From Sporohalobacter salinus (GTDB lineage: Bacteria; Bacillota; Halanaerobiia; Halobacteroidales; Acetohalobiaceae): a DNA stretch of 64,000 nucleotides. Under the pieces are notes generated by a model. The model saw nothing but the letters and a program-made list of their open reading frames with translations, made no database searches and was not told the origin of the DNA. The DNA is taken from contig NZ_JAFBEG010000014.1 of NCBI RefSeq assembly GCF_016908635.1, positions 1 to 64,000 on the forward strand, in the 5' to 3' direction. The position numbers were made by a program, and so were the translations under genes. Of the stretch, positions 51,175-60,102 are shown piece after piece (the stretch's first letter is position 1; every line of letters starts with the position of its first letter).

Positions 51175-51537
51175 ATGAAGACAGGAGTTGTTATTTTAGG
51201 CCACGGTAGTAGAGCTGAAGAGGCAAAAAGAGTATTTAATGAGATAATAAGCATGATTAAAGAAAAGGTGAATTATGAAATAGTTAGAGGTGCTTCAATG
51301 GAGCTGGCAGAACCTAATCTTGAACAAACAATAGAAACAATAGCAGATAAAGTAGATAAGATATCAATTGTACCCCTATTTTTATTTCCAGGAATACATA
51401 TTCAGGAAGATATTCCAGGATTGATTGATGAATTAAGAGAAGAATATCCAGAAATTGAATTTGAGTTTGGAGAAAATATTGGAGCTGATGAAAAGATAGC
51501 TGATATTATGGTTGATCGGATTGAAAAAGTAGTTTAA
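51175..51537 (+). CDS. cbiX: short sirohydrochlorin cobaltochelatase CbiX
   Basis: The 120-residue class II chelatase opens with VVILGHGSRAEEAK (active His) and has LFLFPGIHIQEDIP with the second metal-binding His. This single-domain short form (CbiX-S) inserts cobalt into sirohydrochlorin early in anaerobic corrin synthesis; some relatives insert nickel. The B12-regulated context favours cobalt. It is the last gene of the riboswitch-4 operon and is followed by a terminator. Confidence 0.88.
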   Translation: MKTGVVILGHGSRAEEAKRVFNEIISMIKEKVNYEIVRGASMELAEPNLEQTIETIADKVDKISIVPLFLFPGIHIQEDIPGLIDELREEYPEIEFEFGENIGADEKIADIMVDRIEKVV

Positions 51538-51623
51538 AAATCATATTAAAAGATGGTTTATATAATATATATGAGTTTATTAAATAGGATAATTAATTTT
51601 AAATAAAAAAGAAGTGTGGATTA

Positions 51624-51668
51624 AAAATCCTTGATCTTGTTTAATTGAGATTGAGGATTTTTTATTTT
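51624..51668 (+). terminator. intrinsic terminator after cbiX operon
   Basis: AAATCCTTGATCT pairs with AGATTGAGGATTT (two G-U pairs) around a ten-base loop, followed by TTTTATTTT. It ends the B12 uptake operon. Confidence 0.85.
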
Positions 51669-51758
51669 GATCTAAAAAATATTAATTTAGATAATTAGCT
51701 TAATAAAGTTTAGATTAACTGCATAGAATGTAATAAATAGAAGGGAGTAGGCTAGAAA

Positions 51759-52523
51759 GTGGTAGAAAGAAGAAGAGTAAAAGTACTTGATAATACTGTC
51801 GATATTTTAATGTTATTTTTAAAACATAAGAAACCATTAGGAATTACTGAAATAAGCAATTTGCTTCAAACTTACAAAAGTTCTGTTCATCGGATTTTGA
51901 CAACGCTTAAGTATAGAGGATTTATTCGTCAGAATTCTGAGACAAAAAAATATTGGTTAGGTAGTAAGTTCTTTTCATTAGGAATGCTCTATCAACAGGA
52001 ATTCAAATTACAGGATTTAGCAAGGCCTTACCTCCAACAGTTAGCAGCAGAATGTGGGGAAACAGTTCATTTAGCTATCTTTGATGAACTTGACTATACT
52101 AAGACGGTAACTATTGATAAAATTGAAGCATCTAATCGTTTGAGTATTTCACCATCAGCTGGCTCTCAAACTCCTGTCCACGCTACAGCAGTAGGTAAAG
52201 TGTTAGTAGCTTATTCTACTCATGAAATTCAAGAAACAGTTCTGACTTCATCATTAGAAAGGTTTACTGAAAATACTATTACTGATCAGAGTGGCTTTAA
52301 AGCAGAGTTAAAAGAGATTAATGAGCAGGGTTATGCTATAGATGATGAAGAATTAGAACCAGGCTTAACCTGTTTTGCCGCCCCCATTATTGGTGGTCAG
52401 AAGCAAGAGGTAGTAGCTAGTTTTAGCATTTCAGGCCCGCGAGTAAGAATGTTTGATAATCAAACTAAAATGATCGATAGTATTAAGATCACTGCTCATC
52501 AAATTAGTTCTGAATTGAAATAA
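51759..52523 (+). CDS. IclR-family transcriptional regulator
   Basis: The 254-residue protein has an N-terminal winged helix-turn-helix (LGITEISNLLQTYKSSVHRILTTL, about 24-47) and a C-terminal IclR effector domain with TVHLAIFDELDY and PVHATAVGKVLVAY. It is probably the local repressor or activator of the adjoining buk-ptb pathway, whose promoter has a perfect palindrome at 52576-52594. The effector is unknown. The GTG start has AAGGGAG about 11 bases upstream. Confidence 0.88.
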   Translation: MVERRRVKVLDNTVDILMLFLKHKKPLGITEISNLLQTYKSSVHRILTTLKYRGFIRQNSETKKYWLGSKFFSLGMLYQQEFKLQDLARPYLQQLAAECGETVHLAIFDELDYTKTVTIDKIEASNRLSISPSAGSQTPVHATAVGKVLVAYSTHEIQETVLTSSLERFTENTITDQSGFKAELKEINEQGYAIDDEELEPGLTCFAAPIIGGQKQEVVASFSISGPRVRMFDNQTKMIDSIKITAHQISSELK

Positions 52524-52566
52524 AAATCAGTTAAATCTGTTAAAATAACTTAGCAGAAATATTTAT

Positions 52567-52596
52567 TGTTTAAAATTTAGAACGCTGTTCTAAAAT
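52567..52596 (+). promoter_or_regulatory. buk promoter with palindromic operator (52576-52594)
   Basis: TTTAGAAC-GCT-GTTCTAAA is a perfect inverted repeat with eight-base arms. It lies inside the spacer between TTGTTT (52567-52572) and TAAAAT (52591-52596), an 18-base promoter spacing, so a bound dimer would block RNA polymerase. The IclR gene directly upstream is the natural candidate; binding is inferred. Confidence 0.55.
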
Positions 52597-52624
52597 AATG
52601 AATTAAAAGAAGGGGGGGATTAGA

Positions 52625-53737
52625 ATTAAATCTAAGGTATTAGTAATTAATCCCGGTTCTACTTCTACTAAGTTGGCTGTTTTTAGCGGGAAGAGTGAAG
52701 CTTGGAGTGATTTAATAGAACATACGAGTGAAGACTTGAAAGGGTTTGAGAGAATAGTTGATCAACTGGATTGGCGTCGGCAATTAATAGTAAATGCAGT
52801 AAAAGAGGAGGATTTTAGTTTAGAAAATTTTGCTGCTATTGTAGCTCGTGGTGGATTATTAGATCCTATTCCTGGCGGAACTTACCGGATTGATGAAACT
52901 ATGATTGATGATCTTCGGACAGGTAAGAATGGAGAACATGCTTCAAATTTAGCGGGAATTATTGCTTATAATTTAGCTCGAGAAAAAGGTATTTCTGCTT
53001 TTACTGTAGATCCTATTGGAGTAGATGAGTTTGAACCATTAGCTCGTTTATCAGGGCTGCCGGAATTGCAGCGTAGATGTCAGTCTCATGCTTTGAACTT
53101 AAAGGCTATTGCTCGTAAGACAGCAGATACTTTAGGAACAGAATTAGAGAAAGTGAATTTAATAGGTGCTCATCTAGGGGGCGGCTTTTCTATTGCTGCT
53201 ATGAAACAAGGGAGAATTGTTGATGTTAATAATGCTAATCAGGGTGGGCCTTATTCTCCGGAACGTGTTGGAACCCTTCCTATTCTTGATTTAGTTGAAT
53301 ATGTCTATCAATCGGATCTAGATTTACAAAGTCTTAAAAAACGTTTAATTGGTAAAGGAGGGTTAGCAGCTTATTTAGGCACTACTGATGGTCGCAAGAT
53401 AGAAAAGATGATTGAGAATGGTAATAAAAAGGCTGAATTAGTTTATGAAGGTATGATTTATCAAATTGCTAAAGAAATTAGTGCCATGGCTGGGGTATTG
53501 TCAGGTAAGGTTGATGGTATTTTTTTAACTGGGGGATTAGCTCATTCTATATATGTAATGCACGGAGTTAAAAAAAGAGTTAAGTTTTTGGCACCGGTTA
53601 GGATTTATCCCGGGGCTGAAGAATTAAGACATTTGGCCTATGGAGCATTGCGAGTACTACAAGGAGTAGAAGAGGCTAAAGATTACGATGAAGAAAGGAG
53701 GAAACTTGATGCTCAACAATTTCAATCAATTAATTAA
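52625..53737 (+). CDS. buk: butyrate kinase (branched-chain/short-chain acyl kinase)
   Basis: The 370-residue acetate/butyrate kinase-family protein has VLVINPGSTSTKLAVF at the start, RGGLLDPIPGG, GAHLGGGFSIAA and GGLAHSIYVM. It converts acyl phosphate plus ADP to acid plus ATP. The only start that includes the essential N-terminal phosphate loop is ATT at 52625 (six bases after AGGGGGGG, followed by AAA TCT AAG); ATT 52619 is also in frame. The first in-frame usual start (TTG 52673) would remove that motif. The overlapping ptb gene begins 29 bases before its end. Confidence 0.9.
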   Translation: MKSKVLVINPGSTSTKLAVFSGKSEAWSDLIEHTSEDLKGFERIVDQLDWRRQLIVNAVKEEDFSLENFAAIVARGGLLDPIPGGTYRIDETMIDDLRTGKNGEHASNLAGIIAYNLAREKGISAFTVDPIGVDEFEPLARLSGLPELQRRCQSHALNLKAIARKTADTLGTELEKVNLIGAHLGGGFSIAAMKQGRIVDVNNANQGGPYSPERVGTLPILDLVEYVYQSDLDLQSLKKRLIGKGGLAAYLGTTDGRKIEKMIENGNKKAELVYEGMIYQIAKEISAMAGVLSGKVDGIFLTGGLAHSIYVMHGVKKRVKFLAPVRIYPGAEELRHLAYGALRVLQGVEEAKDYDEERRKLDAQQFQSIN

Positions 53738-54614
53738 TTTGGCCCAAAAGAAGAAAAAATTAAGGTTAGCTGTGGCTGCTGCGGAAGATCCAGTAGTTCT
53801 TTCTAGTATTAAGCAAGCAGTAGAATTGGAATTAATTGATCCAATTTTAATTGGAGATAGCGAAAAGATAGAAAAGCAGACGGAAGAAATAGGTTATAAG
53901 CCGAATAAAATTGTCGGGACTAATTCCAAATTGGAATCAGCTCAAACTGCTATGTCTTTGATTGCTAAAGGAGAATCTGATTACCCAATGAAGGGCTTGC
54001 TTAGTTCCAAAACTATTCTTAGGGCTTTATTAGATAAAGAATATGGATTGCGAAGAAATAGGCTCTTAAGTGTAGTGACATTAATTAATTTAGAACAGCA
54101 AAATAGAATGATAATTATGACCGATGGAGGAATGAATATAGCTCCTGACTTAGAGGAAAAGATACAGATTATTGAGAATGCCGTAGAAATAGCTCGGGCA
54201 CTTGGAATTGAAAAGGCGAAAGTAGCAGCATTAGCAGCTGTTGAAGATGTGAATCCTAAGATGCCAGTAACTAAGGAAGCAGCAACTTTAGCAAAAATGT
54301 CAGATCGTGATCAAATTGAGGGAGCTATTGTTGATGGCCCACTAGCTTTGGATAATGCTATCAGTAAAGAAGCTGCTAAACATAAAGGAATAGATAGTCC
54401 AGTAGCAGGTGAAGCTGATATTCTTTTGGTGCCTAATATTGAAGTAGGAAATGTACTCTATAAGTCATTAGTCTTCTATGCTGGACATGATTCAGCTAGT
54501 TTAGTTATGGGAGCTAAAGTACCTTTAGTCTTTACTTCTCGGGCTGATAAGACTATGACTAAATTTCATTCTATTCTGTTAGGGAAAATGGCAGCCTTAG
54601 ATATATTAGATTGA
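53709..54614 (+). CDS. ptb: phosphate butyryltransferase
   Basis: The 301-residue Pta/Ptb-family enzyme has KLRLAVAAAEDPVVLSSI near the start, GDSEKIEKQTEEIGY, KGLLSSKTILRALL and ADILLVPNIEVGNVLYKSL. It interconverts acyl-CoA and acyl phosphate. The order buk-ptb is reversed relative to Clostridium acetobutylicum ptb-buk. ATG 53709 follows AGGAGG; an in-frame ATG 53688 overlaps the ribosome site. Confidence 0.93.
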   Translation: MLNNFNQLINLAQKKKKLRLAVAAAEDPVVLSSIKQAVELELIDPILIGDSEKIEKQTEEIGYKPNKIVGTNSKLESAQTAMSLIAKGESDYPMKGLLSSKTILRALLDKEYGLRRNRLLSVVTLINLEQQNRMIIMTDGGMNIAPDLEEKIQIIENAVEIARALGIEKAKVAALAAVEDVNPKMPVTKEAATLAKMSDRDQIEGAIVDGPLALDNAISKEAAKHKGIDSPVAGEADILLVPNIEVGNVLYKSLVFYAGHDSASLVMGAKVPLVFTSRADKTMTKFHSILLGKMAALDILD

Positions 54615-54714
54615 GTATATTTTAGTTACTGTTGTTAGTCACTTATAAGTTTAATTAAGTTGAATTTTAGGTTATTTATATATGATTAGAATTAATAATA
54701 AGGGGGGATTTGTA

Positions 54715-55785
54715 ATGGATATTTTCGATGAAATGAAAGAACGGGGTCATGAACAGATTATCTTTAATTATGATGAGGAGACTGACTTAAAGATGATTAT
54801 TGCTATTCATGACACAACTTTAGGACCGGCGCTCGGTGGTTGTAGAATGAAGAATTATGAAAGTCAGGAAGAAGCACTGGATGATGTAATGCGGCTTTCT
54901 AAAGGAATGACTTATAAGTGTGGTGTAGCCGAAGTTGACTTTGGTGGTGCTAAAGCAATTATCTGGGGAGATCCGGAGGAAGATAAAAGCAAGGCAATGA
55001 TGAGAGCTGTTGGCCGCTTTGTGGAGACATTGGATAATCGCTTCTATACTGGTACTGATGTTGGTACTTATAGTGAAGACTTTATTTATTCTAATTGTGA
55101 GTCAGATCATATTGTAGGATTGCCGGAGTCTTATGGTGGTGGAGGTAATTCTGCAATTATTACAGCTTATGGTACTTACCGAGCTATTAAAGCAACAGCT
55201 AAGGAGGCTTTTGGTGATGATTCCTTAGAAGGATTAACAATATCTGTTCAGGGCTTGGGTAAGGTAGGTTATCGACTTTTAGACCATCTTCATGATGAAG
55301 GTGCAGAGTTGATAGGTACTGATGTTAAAGAGGAATATATTGAGCGGGCTAAAGAAGAGTATCCTATTGAGATTGTAGATCCTGATGAAATCTTTGGTGT
55401 TGAATGTGATATCTTTTCTCCTAATGCTTTAGGAGCAATTCTAGATGACGAAACGATTCCACAATTGAAGTGTAAAGCAATTGCTGGAGCAGCTAATAAT
55501 CAACTGGCTGAACCGCGCCATGGTGATAAATTGCATGAATTAGATATAGTTTATGCGCCGGATTATATCGCTAATGCTGGTGGATTAATGCAGGTAGCTG
55601 ATGAAGTAATCGGTTATAATGAGGAACGGGTTAAACAGCAGGCTACTAATATTTACGATATATTGTTAGAAATTTATGAAGTTTCTAACAAAAAGAATAT
55701 ACCTACTTATCAAGCAGCAGATGAAATGGTAGAAAATGATATCGAAACTATTAGCAGATTAAAAACTAATTATGTTGAAAAATAG
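54715..55785 (+). CDS. Leu/Val/Phe-type amino-acid dehydrogenase
   Basis: The 356-residue protein has LGPALGGCRMKNYES, SKGMTYKCGVAEVDFGGAKA with the catalytic Lys, and a C-terminal Rossmann domain ISVQGLGKVGYRLLDHL. These are features of leucine/valine dehydrogenases, which oxidatively deaminate branched-chain amino acids to 2-oxo acids with NAD. Glutamate or phenylalanine specificity cannot be excluded. ATG 54715 follows AGGGGGG. It precedes iorAB in the pathway order. Confidence 0.88.
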   Translation: MDIFDEMKERGHEQIIFNYDEETDLKMIIAIHDTTLGPALGGCRMKNYESQEEALDDVMRLSKGMTYKCGVAEVDFGGAKAIIWGDPEEDKSKAMMRAVGRFVETLDNRFYTGTDVGTYSEDFIYSNCESDHIVGLPESYGGGGNSAIITAYGTYRAIKATAKEAFGDDSLEGLTISVQGLGKVGYRLLDHLHDEGAELIGTDVKEEYIERAKEEYPIEIVDPDEIFGVECDIFSPNALGAILDDETIPQLKCKAIAGAANNQLAEPRHGDKLHELDIVYAPDYIANAGGLMQVADEVIGYNEERVKQQATNIYDILLEIYEVSNKKNIPTYQAADEMVENDIETISRLKTNYVEK

Positions 55786-55810
55786 AATATTTAGTTAAGA
55801 TTTTAGAGCC

Positions 55811-55866
55811 TAATACTTCTCTCTTTCTTAAGTATTTACTTTAGTAGCAGAAAGAGGGAAGTATTA
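55811..55866 (+). promoter_or_regulatory. long hairpin between dehydrogenase and iorA
   Basis: An 18-base stem (55811-55828 with 55849-55866, one G-U pair) encloses a 20-base loop and is followed only by ATTCTATT. It is a weak terminator or an RNA-processing or stabilising structure that could set different levels of the two genes. Confidence 0.5.
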
Positions 55867-55953
55867 ATTCTATTAGCATTAGTAACTGGGAATTATTAGC
55901 AAAGAATAATAAGAATTTTTTTAATATTAAGACATAAATAAGGAGGAACAAAT

Positions 55954-57717
55954 ATGGCAGAAGAATTACTTTTATCTGGTAATGAGGCCATTGCTAGAGG
56001 AGCTTATGAGGCTGGGGTTAGAGTAGCGACTGCTTATCCTGGAACACCTAGCACAGAAATTTTAGAAAATATTGTTGATTATAAAGAGGATATCTATTGC
56101 CAGTGGTCTCCAAATGAAAAAGTTGCTATGGAAGTAGCTATTGGTGCTGCTTTTGGTGGAGTGCGGACATTAGTGGCAATGAAGCATGTGGGTTTAAATG
56201 TGGCAGCAGATCCCTTTATGACACTTTCATATACCGGTGTTAGAGGTGGATTAGTAATTGTTACTGCTGATGATCCTAGTATGCATAGTTCGCAGAATGA
56301 ACAGGATAATCGCCATTATGCTCGGTTTGCTAAGGTACCAATGTTAGAGCCTAGTGATAGTCAGGAAGCAAAGGATTTCGTTGGTTATGCTTTGGATATC
56401 AGTGAAGAGTTTGATACACCGGTTATTTTACGAGTAACTACTAGAATTTCTCATGCTAAGACGGTAGTTGAGCCTGCTAAGAGAGAAGAGCAGCCAGTGC
56501 CAGAAGAGTTTGAGAAGGATCCAGAAAAATTTGTTATGGTTCCAGCTAATGCTCGCAAGCGGCATCCAATAGTCGAAGATCGACTTGAGAAAATTAGTCA
56601 GTATGGAGAAGAAGCATCAATAAATCAAGTTGAAAAAAATAGTCACCAGCTAGGTGTTATCACTAGCGGTATTAGTTATAACTATGTTAAGGAGGTCTTT
56701 TCTGGAGCTTCAATTTTGAAGTTAGGTTTGAGTTATCCACTGCCAAAACAGAAGATTAAGAATTTTGCAAAGCAAGTTGATAAAATCTATGTTATTGAAG
56801 AATTGGATCCTTTCTTAGAAAATCAGATTAAAGCTATGGGGATTGAGGTAATAGGTAAAGATAAACTTCCAGCTATCTATGAATTCAATACTAAAATAAT
56901 TCGGGATAGCTTATTAGAAGAACAGGAAGAGCTTGAAGTAGAACCAGTAGAAGATTTGCCTCCTAGACCGCCTGCTCTTTGTCCTGGTTGCCCGCACCGA
57001 GGTGTCTTTTATACCTTAAATAAGTTAGGAGTAGCAGTTACTGGTGATATTGGTTGCTATGCTTTAGGAGTAGTGCCGCCGCTATCAGCTATGGATACAG
57101 TAGTTTGTATGGGGGCTAGTGTTGGTAATGCCTTTGGAATGGAACTTGCCTTAGGAGATAAAATTAAAGGGGATATAGTAGGGGTAATAGGAGACTCTAC
57201 CTTTATGCATTCAGGAATTACAGGGTTAATCGATATTATGTATAATAAAGGTGCTTCTACTATTGTAATTTTAGATAATCGAATTACTGCTATGACAGGG
57301 CATCAGGAAAATCCAGTTACTGGAAAGACATTAATGGATGAGGAAACAGTATGTATTGATTTAGCTGAGTTAAGCACAGCTTTAGGTGTTAAAGAGGAGA
57401 ATGTGCGTACTATTGACCCTTATCATCTTAAAGCTACTAATAATGCAATAAAAGAAGAATTAGCTAAGGACGAAATTTCTATTGTTGTAGCTCAGCGTTC
57501 TTGTGCTCTCTTGAAGAGTGTTGATTTTAAAGAACCTTATTATGTAGATTCTGATAAATGTAAGGATTGTGGTCAGTGTCTTGATTTAGGTTGTCCGGCT
57601 ATAGTGAAAGAAGATGGTAAGGCTAAGATTAATGACTATCTCTGTACTGGTTGTGGAGTTTGTACTCAGGTATGCTCCTTTGATGCTATAGTAAGGGAGG
57701 GAGATAATGATGAGTAA
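55954..57717 (+). CDS. iorA: indolepyruvate ferredoxin oxidoreductase alpha subunit IorA
   Basis: The 587-residue protein has LLSGNEAIARGAYEAGVRVATAYPGTPSTEI, the CPGCPHRGVFY block, the TPP-binding GDSTFMHSGITGLIDIMYNKG with LDNRITAMTGHQENP, and two C-terminal [4Fe-4S] clusters (CKDCGQCLDLGCP and CTGCGVCTQVC). It oxidises aryl- and possibly other 2-oxo acids to acyl-CoA with ferredoxin. The stop overlaps iorB. Confidence 0.94.
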   Translation: MAEELLLSGNEAIARGAYEAGVRVATAYPGTPSTEILENIVDYKEDIYCQWSPNEKVAMEVAIGAAFGGVRTLVAMKHVGLNVAADPFMTLSYTGVRGGLVIVTADDPSMHSSQNEQDNRHYARFAKVPMLEPSDSQEAKDFVGYALDISEEFDTPVILRVTTRISHAKTVVEPAKREEQPVPEEFEKDPEKFVMVPANARKRHPIVEDRLEKISQYGEEASINQVEKNSHQLGVITSGISYNYVKEVFSGASILKLGLSYPLPKQKIKNFAKQVDKIYVIEELDPFLENQIKAMGIEVIGKDKLPAIYEFNTKIIRDSLLEEQEELEVEPVEDLPPRPPALCPGCPHRGVFYTLNKLGVAVTGDIGCYALGVVPPLSAMDTVVCMGASVGNAFGMELALGDKIKGDIVGVIGDSTFMHSGITGLIDIMYNKGASTIVILDNRITAMTGHQENPVTGKTLMDEETVCIDLAELSTALGVKEENVRTIDPYHLKATNNAIKEELAKDEISIVVAQRSCALLKSVDFKEPYYVDSDKCKDCGQCLDLGCPAIVKEDGKAKINDYLCTGCGVCTQVCSFDAIVREGDNDE

Positions 57718-58288
57718 TACTACTAACATTATGTTAGCCGGTGTAGGGGGGCAAGGAATTTTATTGGCCAGTGAGGTAATTTCTAAAGCAGCTTTGAAAG
57801 AGGGCTTTGATGTTAAAAAGTCTGAGGTACATGGTATGGCTCAGCGAGGTGGTAGTGTAGTTAGTAATGTAACTTATGGAGAGAAGGTTTATTCTCCGCT
57901 GATAGCTAAAGGAGAAGCAGATTTGCTGCTTGGTTTTGAACCGCTTGAAGCTTTAAGGTGGGGATATTATTTGAAATCAGATGGGGCAATCATTACTAAT
58001 ACTCAGCGGATAGATCCACTACCCGTTGCTGCTGGTAAGATAGAATATCCTGATAATGTAATTGATAGGTTAAAAACAATTGGTCAGCAAGTAATTAGTT
58101 TTGATGCTCTACAGTTAGCTCGTGATTTAGGAAATCAAAGAGTAGTGAATACTATTTTAATTGGAAAGTTTGCCAATTTCTCTGATATTTCCAATGGTTC
58201 ATTTAAAGAAATTATTGCTGAAAATGTACCTCCTAAAACCGTTGAACTTAATTTAAAGGCCTTTGAGGTTGGGAATGAACAGGAATAA
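57707..58288 (+). CDS. iorB: indolepyruvate ferredoxin oxidoreductase beta subunit IorB
   Basis: The 193-residue gamma-type POR domain begins NIMLAGVGGQGILLASEVI and has SEVHGMAQRGGSVVSNVTYG. It completes the enzyme with IorA. It overlaps iorA by 11 bases and starts with two consecutive ATG codons (57707 and 57710), preceded by AAGGGAGGGAG. Confidence 0.94.
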   Translation: MMSNTTNIMLAGVGGQGILLASEVISKAALKEGFDVKKSEVHGMAQRGGSVVSNVTYGEKVYSPLIAKGEADLLLGFEPLEALRWGYYLKSDGAIITNTQRIDPLPVAAGKIEYPDNVIDRLKTIGQQVISFDALQLARDLGNQRVVNTILIGKFANFSDISNGSFKEIIAENVPPKTVELNLKAFEVGNEQE

Positions 58289-58377
58289 GAAAAAAGGATT
58301 GTAGCTAAGAAGTGAGTAGGGGGATTTTTAGGTGAGTTAGATTTGATTAAATAGTAGCGAAAGGGGAGCAGATAAAG

Positions 58378-59874
58378 ATGGCTGAAGAAGAGCAGTGGCA
58401 AAGCCGGTTAGGTTTTATCTTAGCAGTGATAGGTTCGGCAGTCGGGTTGGGGAATATTTGGCGTTTTAGTTATGTGGTTTATGATAATGGCGGTGGTGCC
58501 TTTTTAATTCCTTATTTAGTTGCTCTTTTTATAGTCGGAATTCCGGTTTTAATTTTGGAATTTAGTTTTGGGCAGAAGATGAGGAGTTCAGCTGCTTTAG
58601 CTTTTAGGCGTTTTTCTAGTAAATGGGAGTGGTTAGGTTGGTGGCCTTCTTTAGCTACTTTAGTTTTAGTTATCTATTACATGGCAATCATTGGTTGGAG
58701 TTTAAACTATGTAATTTATTCTTTAGGTCTTAATTGGGGAGCTAATCCTGAAGCCTTTTTCTATAATTCCCATTTGCAGTTAACTTCCGGTCCTATGGAA
58801 ATTGGGGGGATAAATTGGATAATCTTTGCTAGTGTTTTAGTTATTTGGTTAATCAATTATTGGATTATCTATAATGGTATCGAATCTGGCATTGAGAAAG
58901 CAGCTAAAATTTTCATGCCCTTGCTAGGAGTTTTAATGGTAATTATTACAATTCGAGGACTGACTCTTCCGGGAGCAACTAATGGCGTCATTAAATATCT
59001 AAAACCTGATTTTTCACAGTTAATGAACGTCAAAGTCTGGATTGCAGCTTTCAGTCAGATCTTTTTTACACTTAGTATTGGCTGGGCTGTAATGATTACT
59101 TACTCTAGCTATCAGCCTAAAGATTCTGATGTAGTCGGTAATGCCTTTATTGCTAGTTTTTCTAACTGCGGTTTCAGTATCATTGTTGGTTTAGGAGTTT
59201 TTGGAATTCTCGGCTATATGGCAACCCAGACGGGACAGCCGATAGATGAATTGGTAACTCAAAGCATTGGTTTAGCTTTTATAGCATTTCCCAAGGCAAT
59301 CAACATGTTGCCTGCTTTCAAAACATTATTTGCTTTTCTCTTCTTCAGTTCATTAGTAATTGCTGGTCTATCGTCTAGTATTTCGATGATTGAAGCTACA
59401 GTAGCTAATATCCAGGATAAATTTGCGTTAACTCGGCAGAAGTCAGCTACAATAGTTTGTAGTTTAGGCTTTATAGCTAGTATTCTCTTTACCACTGGAG
59501 CTGGATTATATCTACTGGATATCATTGACCACTTTTTGATGGAGTTCGGAGCAGGATTAGCAGCCATTTTCTTTTGTTTGGTGCTAGGCTGGCAGTATGG
59601 GGCAAAGCGGCTGCGAAAGTTTATGAACCCTATTTCTGATTTAAAAGTTGGTATTTGGTGGGACAGCATGATTAAATTTATAACTCCGGCCATCTTGATA
59701 GTATTATTTATTAAAGGAATATTTACAGATTTAACAGAAGGTTATGCTGGTTATCCTTTTAAAGCATTATCGATAGGATTGGTTGTAGCTATTGGAGTTA
59801 TCCTGCTTGGGATTTATCTTTCCACCTTATCTTGGAAGGATGAAGAGCTAATCAATTTTAAGGATAAAGTATAA
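58378..59874 (+). CDS. sodium-dependent transporter (NSS/SNF family)
   Basis: The 498-residue membrane protein opens with RLGFILAVIGSAVGLGNIWRFSY, containing the TM1 sodium and substrate site, then GGGAFLIPYLVALFIVGIPVLILEF, and has about 11-12 helices with FFTLSIGWAVMITYSSY. Bacterial NSS members (LeuT, MhsT, TnaT types) import amino acids with sodium. Here it probably supplies branched-chain or aromatic substrates for the nearby catabolic enzymes, suited to a halophile. AAAGGGGAGC precedes its ATG by about eight bases. Confidence 0.9.
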   Translation: MAEEEQWQSRLGFILAVIGSAVGLGNIWRFSYVVYDNGGGAFLIPYLVALFIVGIPVLILEFSFGQKMRSSAALAFRRFSSKWEWLGWWPSLATLVLVIYYMAIIGWSLNYVIYSLGLNWGANPEAFFYNSHLQLTSGPMEIGGINWIIFASVLVIWLINYWIIYNGIESGIEKAAKIFMPLLGVLMVIITIRGLTLPGATNGVIKYLKPDFSQLMNVKVWIAAFSQIFFTLSIGWAVMITYSSYQPKDSDVVGNAFIASFSNCGFSIIVGLGVFGILGYMATQTGQPIDELVTQSIGLAFIAFPKAINMLPAFKTLFAFLFFSSLVIAGLSSSISMIEATVANIQDKFALTRQKSATIVCSLGFIASILFTTGAGLYLLDIIDHFLMEFGAGLAAIFFCLVLGWQYGAKRLRKFMNPISDLKVGIWWDSMIKFITPAILIVLFIKGIFTDLTEGYAGYPFKALSIGLVVAIGVILLGIYLSTLSWKDEELINFKDKV

Positions 59875-60102
59875 TTAAATTAAAATAAATGCCTCCTTAC
59901 TATGGAATCATTTAGCCTTCTTCATGAGAAAAATTTTCGTTTAATAAAGTTCAAAATTTAAAGTAATAAATATTTTTAATTTCAAATAAAGTTATGTTTA
60001 GATTGTTTTTGAATGATTAAGTATTTTTTATTATTTTAATTACCAGAATATATAAAGGAGGTATTAATACTTTTTAAGAAGTTATCATAAAAGGAGGCTA
60101 AA

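Noticed and set aside
60050-60102. Short leader peptide after AAAGGAGGTATTAATAC upstream of the 2-hydroxyacid dehydrogenase
   Set aside because: The frame ends after a few codons and has no standard start; it may be a chance purine run.
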